Origin: DATBGS01 sp036557885
GTDB taxonomy: Bacteria > Chloroflexota > Ktedonobacteria > Ktedonobacterales > DATBGS01
Assembly (NCBI GenBank): GCA_036557885.1
Contig: DATBGS010000123.1
Location: 1-24,407 of the forward strand
Length of the DNA: 24,407 bases
Direction of reading: 5' to 3'
A program made the position numbers and the translations under genes. Below, in pieces: positions 20,294-24,407 of the stretch. The notes under the pieces were generated by a model. That model searched no databases, was not told where the DNA came from, and saw only the letters and a list, made by a program, of their open reading frames with translations. How positions within the stretch are numbered: the first letter of the stretch is position 1; the number at the start of each line of letters is the position of its first letter.

Positions 20294-23200
20294 ATGTTGG
20301 TGAGTATTTCGCAGCCGCAAACACGGACGCTAGTCTGTCCAAACTGCCACAGCGCCAGTGAAGTGACTGTATGGGTGTTGCTTGATTCATCCGAGCAGCC
20401 AGATGTCGCTGCCCAACTCATGGAAGGCAACCCACAGGCAGCAGTCTGCCCGACCTGCCAACAAGACATTGAGATAAGCGATACTTCCTGTTTGCTCTAT
20501 GATCACACCGCAATCCCGCCGCTCTTTTTCATTCCGGCTCGGCAGACCACCCCAGAGGAAGATTACAGGGACTTGGGGGAACTCACCAGATTGCTTCGTG
20601 AACGTCTCCAGACGACTGACAGCATCTATCGAGCAAGTTTGGGCCAGGTGTGGCCTGAACTGTTACAGATCCAGCCCTCAAACGCTCCCCTCTTTGAGCT
20701 TGAACTCCCTCCATCCTGGTATCAAGACAGACAGTTAGCCGAGGCGTCAACCCAGGCTTACCAGTCTAGCGGTGATATTCAGGCGCTTGAACTTGCCATT
20801 GCGCGCTGGAAAGCAATCATCAGTCATCCCCTCTTTGTCGGAGTCTCAGAAACATTTCAGATGATTGTTTTGAACGATGCGGCTGGCGCATTTTTGCATC
20901 GTTATGGCATTCAAGGCAGCGCTGAAGACCTGGACACGGCCATCAGGTTGTGGAAATACGCGCTCCAGATCGGTCCAGGGGATGTTTCCTATCTTCCTTT
21001 TATCCTGACGAACCTGGGGGTTAGTCTCAGTACCCGCTATGAACGCTTTGGGTTGACCGAAGACCTGGAGCAAGCGATTCAAGCCTATCGCGGGGCGGCG
21101 CTCTCAGCCTTAGAAGATGCCCCGTTCTATGCTTCTATTTTGAACAATTTAGGGGCCGGGTTGCGGGATCGTTACAATCACACGACCCAGCTTGAAGACC
21201 TGGAAGAAGCGATTCAGGTTTTTCGCACCGCGCTGGCCCATGTGCAACTCGATGTGCCTACCCAGGTTGAGTGTTTGAACAATCTGGCCCTTGCCCTGCG
21301 AGATCGTTATTCACGGCTGGGGCAGCTAGAAGACCTTGAGGAGGCTATTGCCGCGTTTGAGCGCGCGCTCCCAATGGCTGAACGCTCGCCCAACCTTCCA
21401 CGCTTGTTTCATAATCTGGGGGCGGCTTTACGCTCACGCTATGAGCGAACCGGAGATCTTTCTGATATAGAGCGCGCCATTCAATCGTTCCGTCACGCGG
21501 TGGAGACGATGTTTCCGCAAGCCCCCGAATTTCCCTCCTACCAAAGCAGCCTGAGCCTGGGTCTGCGTGATCGTTATCTTCGTCAGGGCCAGCGAGCTGA
21601 CTTAGAGGAAGCGGTGCAGATTTTAGAGCAGGCCGTTGAGCGTATTCCCGTTGGTTCGCCCTTTCTGCCGGTCATCTTGAATAGCTTGGGGTTGCTGCTG
21701 CGCGAGCGGTATGCGCATCTCGGCGGGAGCAAAGAAGACGTAGATCGCATCATTGAGGTGCAGCAAGAAGCCTTGAACCGCGCGCCAGCCGATTTTTCGT
21801 ATCTGCCTTCCATCTTTGTGAACCTTGGGATAGCACTCAGGGAACGCTATACCCTGATGGGGCAGTTGGAAGATATTGAGCGCGCTGTCTGGGCGTATCA
21901 ACAGGCGGTGGCGCGGCTTCCAGATGATGCGCCCGAACTCCCAGGCCACCTGAGCAGTTTGGGTGGCGGCTTATTTGTTCGCTATTCCCACACGGGACAA
22001 TTTGCAGATTTGGACCACGCGCTGGATGCTTTTCAACGAGCAGTCTCGCTGACCCCAAACAGTTCTCCAGACCTGCCGCTGTATTTGAGCAATGTTGGTC
22101 TTGGGCTGCGCGCCCGCTATCGTTTCACCCATAAGCGAGAAGACATAGATCAGTCCATTCGGGCCTTTCAGCAAGCCGTTGAGACGACTGAGAAAAACGC
22201 TCCACTGCTTCATTATTTTTTGAACGGTTTAGCCGCGTGTCTGCATGATCGGTATGAGCTTACCAGCCAGAGAGATGATTTAGAGCAAGCCATCGAGATT
22301 TTTCGGAAGGCCGCGCCTCCTCATCAGGTAGCAAGCTTTCATTTGAGCGAATATTACAACAACCTTGGCCTCGCCTTACGCAGCCGCTTTCTCCACACCG
22401 GCAGCGTCGAAGATTTGGAGCAAGCGGTAGCATTCCTTCAGCGCGCGCTCCCCTTCATTCCCGCTGATTCTCAACTGTTCGTGGACCATCGCCATAACCT
22501 GGGGCTTTGCCTGCGCGATCATTATGAGCATTCACAGCAGCCAGAAGATAAACGTCAGGCAATTGAAGCGTTTGAGGAAGCGTGCCAAAAGGGTCTGCAA
22601 GTTTCTCCTGATGTTGTACTCTCCTCTGCGCGCCGCTGGGGTGATTGGGCAGCAGAGCGACATGCCTGGCCGGAAGCCACTCGCGCTTACAGCTATGGGA
22701 TAGAGGCTATTGAGCAGTTGTACCGCACCCAACTCTCTCGCACTGGTCAAGAAGCGTGGCTCAGTGAGGCATCTGGATTGCACCCACGTGCAGCGTTTGC
22801 GCTGGCACAATCAGGCAGGATGCAGGAGGCCGTTGCCATGTTGGAAAAAGGACGGGCACGCAGGTTGAAGGAGGCGCTTGCCAGAGACCGGGCTGAATTA
22901 GCCAGAATCTCGCGAGAGGCCCCAGAAATCGGTGAGGCGTATCAGCGGGCCACAGATCACCTGGCACACCTTGAACAAACCGAACGACAGAACCAATTGC
23001 TCATCTTGCAGCATCAAATCAGCAGAGCACTGACGACTCGCCCCTTTTCTGAAGAGCCAGCGCTGCTTCCGCAGGCCGATCAGATAGAACAGGCGCGGGC
23101 GGAGCTTCAGCAGGCGCTTACCCAGATACGACAACTCCCAGGGCATGAGCAATTCCTGGCCGACTGGAACGATCAGGCGATGGCTTCGCTTGATAGCCCG

Positions 23201-24407
23201 CTTGTCTATCTCGCCACCTTGCCCTTTGGTAGCTTAGGGGTGTTTGTGCAATCGGGCTGGTCTTCGCCCGAGGCGCTTTTGATCCCCTCCTTCACCACAC
23301 AAAGCCTCAGCACACTGCTTATTCGCCGTAACAGCAACACACGCCTGCCCACCGGTGGCTATCTGGCGGGCCAGCTCTCTCACCCTGACTGGCTAAAACA
23401 GTCGCTCGCTCAGATGGCTGGGCAACTGGGACAGAAATTCATACGCCCACTTGCCGCCCTGCTGCGCAGAAAGAAGGTCACAAGTGTCGCGCTTATTCCA
23501 ATCGGGCTTCTGGGACTTCTTCCCTTGCACACCTGTGAGTACCGCGTAGGGAAAAGTAAGCGGTGCCTGCTGAATGAATTCACCGTCACCTATGCACCCT
23601 CTGCTCAAGTCCTGTTTTCGGTTCAAAAAGAAGCGCAACGCCGACATGGACAGGTGGGCAAAAGGTTGCAACGGTTTGTAGGAGTAGGCAACCCTCTCGC
23701 GGATGACCGTACGGGCGCCTGGGTGCGAGACGAATTGCGGGCGTTGCTCCCAGAGTTGCAGCAGGTGGGCCGCCCGATACATAAAAGCCAGCGAAGCATT
23801 GCCAGGCTCTCCCCTGCAAAAAAGGCGCTTATAACGCTGTGGACACAGGCGCTTCAACAACTTGAAAGGGTCTGCAAAGAGCCGCCAGAGCAGATCAAAT
23901 ATGCAGGAAGTGCACTTCAGCAAGCAGGAGCCATCTATGCGCTCCTCAAGGAGACGTTCCCTCCACCAGACCCGAATCAGCGCCTGGAAGAGCGGCTGAA
24001 TCAGCTTGTAGAGTGTACGCCTCCAAGTTTGCCCTATGCGCGGGCCGAACTGGAGACGCTGTTCTCTCTCGTTCCGCCCGATTCAGGGAGCATTTGGTAC
24101 GAACAACAAGCGGGTAAAGACGTTGTTTGGGATGCGCTTCCACAGGCGCAGTTTGCGCACTTTGCCTGTCACGGATTATTTAATGCAGAAACACCGCTGG
24201 CATCTTCGCTGCTGCTGGCTGGTGGAACACGGTTGACCCTGCAAGACCTGCTGACCATTGAGCCACACCACCTTGCTTATTTGAGGTTGGTCGTGCTTTC
24301 CGCCTGCCAAACCGCGATGACCGACTTCCAGCGTCTTCCCGATGAGGTCGTGGGTTTGGTGTCTGGCTTTCTACAAGCGGGCGTACCATCCATTATCGGG
24401 ACACTTT
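20294..24407 (+). CDS. Second giant TPR-CHAT protease with N-terminal zinc ribbon, truncated by window end
   Basis: Paralogue of the gene at 13,543-18,171; 1,371 residues are visible and the 3' end is beyond the window. The N-terminus has two CxxC pairs (Cys15/Cys18 in CPNC and Cys52/Cys55 in CPTC), a zinc-ribbon-like module absent from the first giant. Residues about 190-772 hold 13 TPR-like repeats of 45 residues. The linker (WGDWAAERHAWPEATRAYSY, then EAWLSEASGLHPRAAFAL) and the CHAT domain match the paralogue closely, with catalytic His1293 in HFACHGLF and Cys1338 in LSACQTAM, 45 residues apart as in the paralogue. The ATG at 20,294 directly abuts GAGGG; the in-frame GTG at 20,300 has better spacing and may be used. 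An in-frame TGA precedes both. It lies 28 bases after the short CHAT gene. About 110 residues are probably missing. Confidence 0.93.
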   Translation, partial: MLVSISQPQTRTLVCPNCHSASEVTVWVLLDSSEQPDVAAQLMEGNPQAAVCPTCQQDIEISDTSCLLYDHTAIPPLFFIPARQTTPEEDYRDLGELTRLLRERLQTTDSIYRASLGQVWPELLQIQPSNAPLFELELPPSWYQDRQLAEASTQAYQSSGDIQALELAIARWKAIISHPLFVGVSETFQMIVLNDAAGAFLHRYGIQGSAEDLDTAIRLWKYALQIGPGDVSYLPFILTNLGVSLSTRYERFGLTEDLEQAIQAYRGAALSALEDAPFYASILNNLGAGLRDRYNHTTQLEDLEEAIQVFRTALAHVQLDVPTQVECLNNLALALRDRYSRLGQLEDLEEAIAAFERALPMAERSPNLPRLFHNLGAALRSRYERTGDLSDIERAIQSFRHAVETMFPQAPEFPSYQSSLSLGLRDRYLRQGQRADLEEAVQILEQAVERIPVGSPFLPVILNSLGLLLRERYAHLGGSKEDVDRIIEVQQEALNRAPADFSYLPSIFVNLGIALRERYTLMGQLEDIERAVWAYQQAVARLPDDAPELPGHLSSLGGGLFVRYSHTGQFADLDHALDAFQRAVSLTPNSSPDLPLYLSNVGLGLRARYRFTHKREDIDQSIRAFQQAVETTEKNAPLLHYFLNGLAACLHDRYELTSQRDDLEQAIEIFRKAAPPHQVASFHLSEYYNNLGLALRSRFLHTGSVEDLEQAVAFLQRALPFIPADSQLFVDHRHNLGLCLRDHYEHSQQPEDKRQAIEAFEEACQKGLQVSPDVVLSSARRWGDWAAERHAWPEATRAYSYGIEAIEQLYRTQLSRTGQEAWLSEASGLHPRAAFALAQSGRMQEAVAMLEKGRARRLKEALARDRAELARISREAPEIGEAYQRATDHLAHLEQTERQNQLLILQHQISRALTTRPFSEEPALLPQADQIEQARAELQQALTQIRQLPGHEQFLADWNDQAMASLDSPLVYLATLPFGSLGVFVQSGWSSPEALLIPSFTTQSLSTLLIRRNSNTRLPTGGYLAGQLSHPDWLKQSLAQMAGQLGQKFIRPLAALLRRKKVTSVALIPIGLLGLLPLHTCEYRVGKSKRCLLNEFTVTYAPSAQVLFSVQKEAQRRHGQVGKRLQRFVGVGNPLADDRTGAWVRDELRALLPELQQVGRPIHKSQRSIARLSPAKKALITLWTQALQQLERVCKEPPEQIKYAGSALQQAGAIYALLKETFPPPDPNQRLEERLNQLVECTPPSLPYARAELETLFSLVPPDSGSIWYEQQAGKDVVWDALPQAQFAHFACHGLFNAETPLASSLLLAGGTRLTLQDLLTIEPHHLAYLRLVVLSACQTAMTDFQRLPDEVVGLVSGFLQAGVPSIIGTL

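Noticed and set aside
13543..24407. A type III-E CRISPR (Craspase) locus
   Set aside because: TPR-CHAT proteases are present, but no repeat array, Cas7-11-like gene or adaptation gene is visible.

Overview
The window looks like accessory-rich chromosome from a filamentous Chloroflexota bacterium, with the Ktedonobacteria class as best guess. This is inferred from gene content: a MalT-type LuxR regulator, an XRE regulator with a TPR tail, very large TPR-CHAT proteins, an RRM RNA-binding protein beside rpsU, and worn-down transposase and helix-turn-helix fragments between small unrecognised genes. No rRNA, tRNA or CRISPR array was seen.

Region 1 (1-4,416) holds small genes. Two are unrecognised (177-551, 668-991). 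Then come rpsU (minus) and a one-domain RRM protein (plus), arranged divergently. rpsU has a near-consensus promoter and a leader with a 13-base perfect complement of its own ribosome-binding site. Four more small hypothetical genes follow.

Region 2 (4,417-5,445) is mostly non-coding, with terminator-like hairpins and one copy of a small HTH gene. A second copy lies at 10,422-10,616.

Region 3 (5,446-9,943) is a plus-strand block: a 946-residue MalT-like LuxR activator, an aldo/keto reductase, and a PPOX/FMN-binding-split-barrel protein. The last two look like an operon that the activator may control.

Region 4 (9,944-11,630) is a junk-like island: a long hairpin, the second HTH copy, AT-rich DNA and a frameshifted IS5-family transposase remnant.

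Region 5 (11,560-24,407) is the most interesting. A strong leader hairpin precedes an uncatalogued 55-residue gene with a signal-peptide-like N-terminus and two cysteines, closed by an 18-bp perfect terminator stem. Facing it is an XRE-TPR regulator, and upstream of that on the same strand a 1,542-residue TPR-CHAT protein. Across a 213-bp divergent promoter region lie a 626-residue CHAT protein and then a second giant TPR-CHAT protein with an N-terminal zinc ribbon, cut by the window edge. All three CHAT domains keep the His and Cys of a caspase-like protease. The two giants are paralogues carrying 18 and 13 copies of a 45-residue TPR-like repeat. I infer a sensor/protease-cascade locus, possibly for defence or regulated cell death, with an adjoining XRE-TPR regulator and candidate peptide. 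Its trigger and substrates cannot be read from the sequence.
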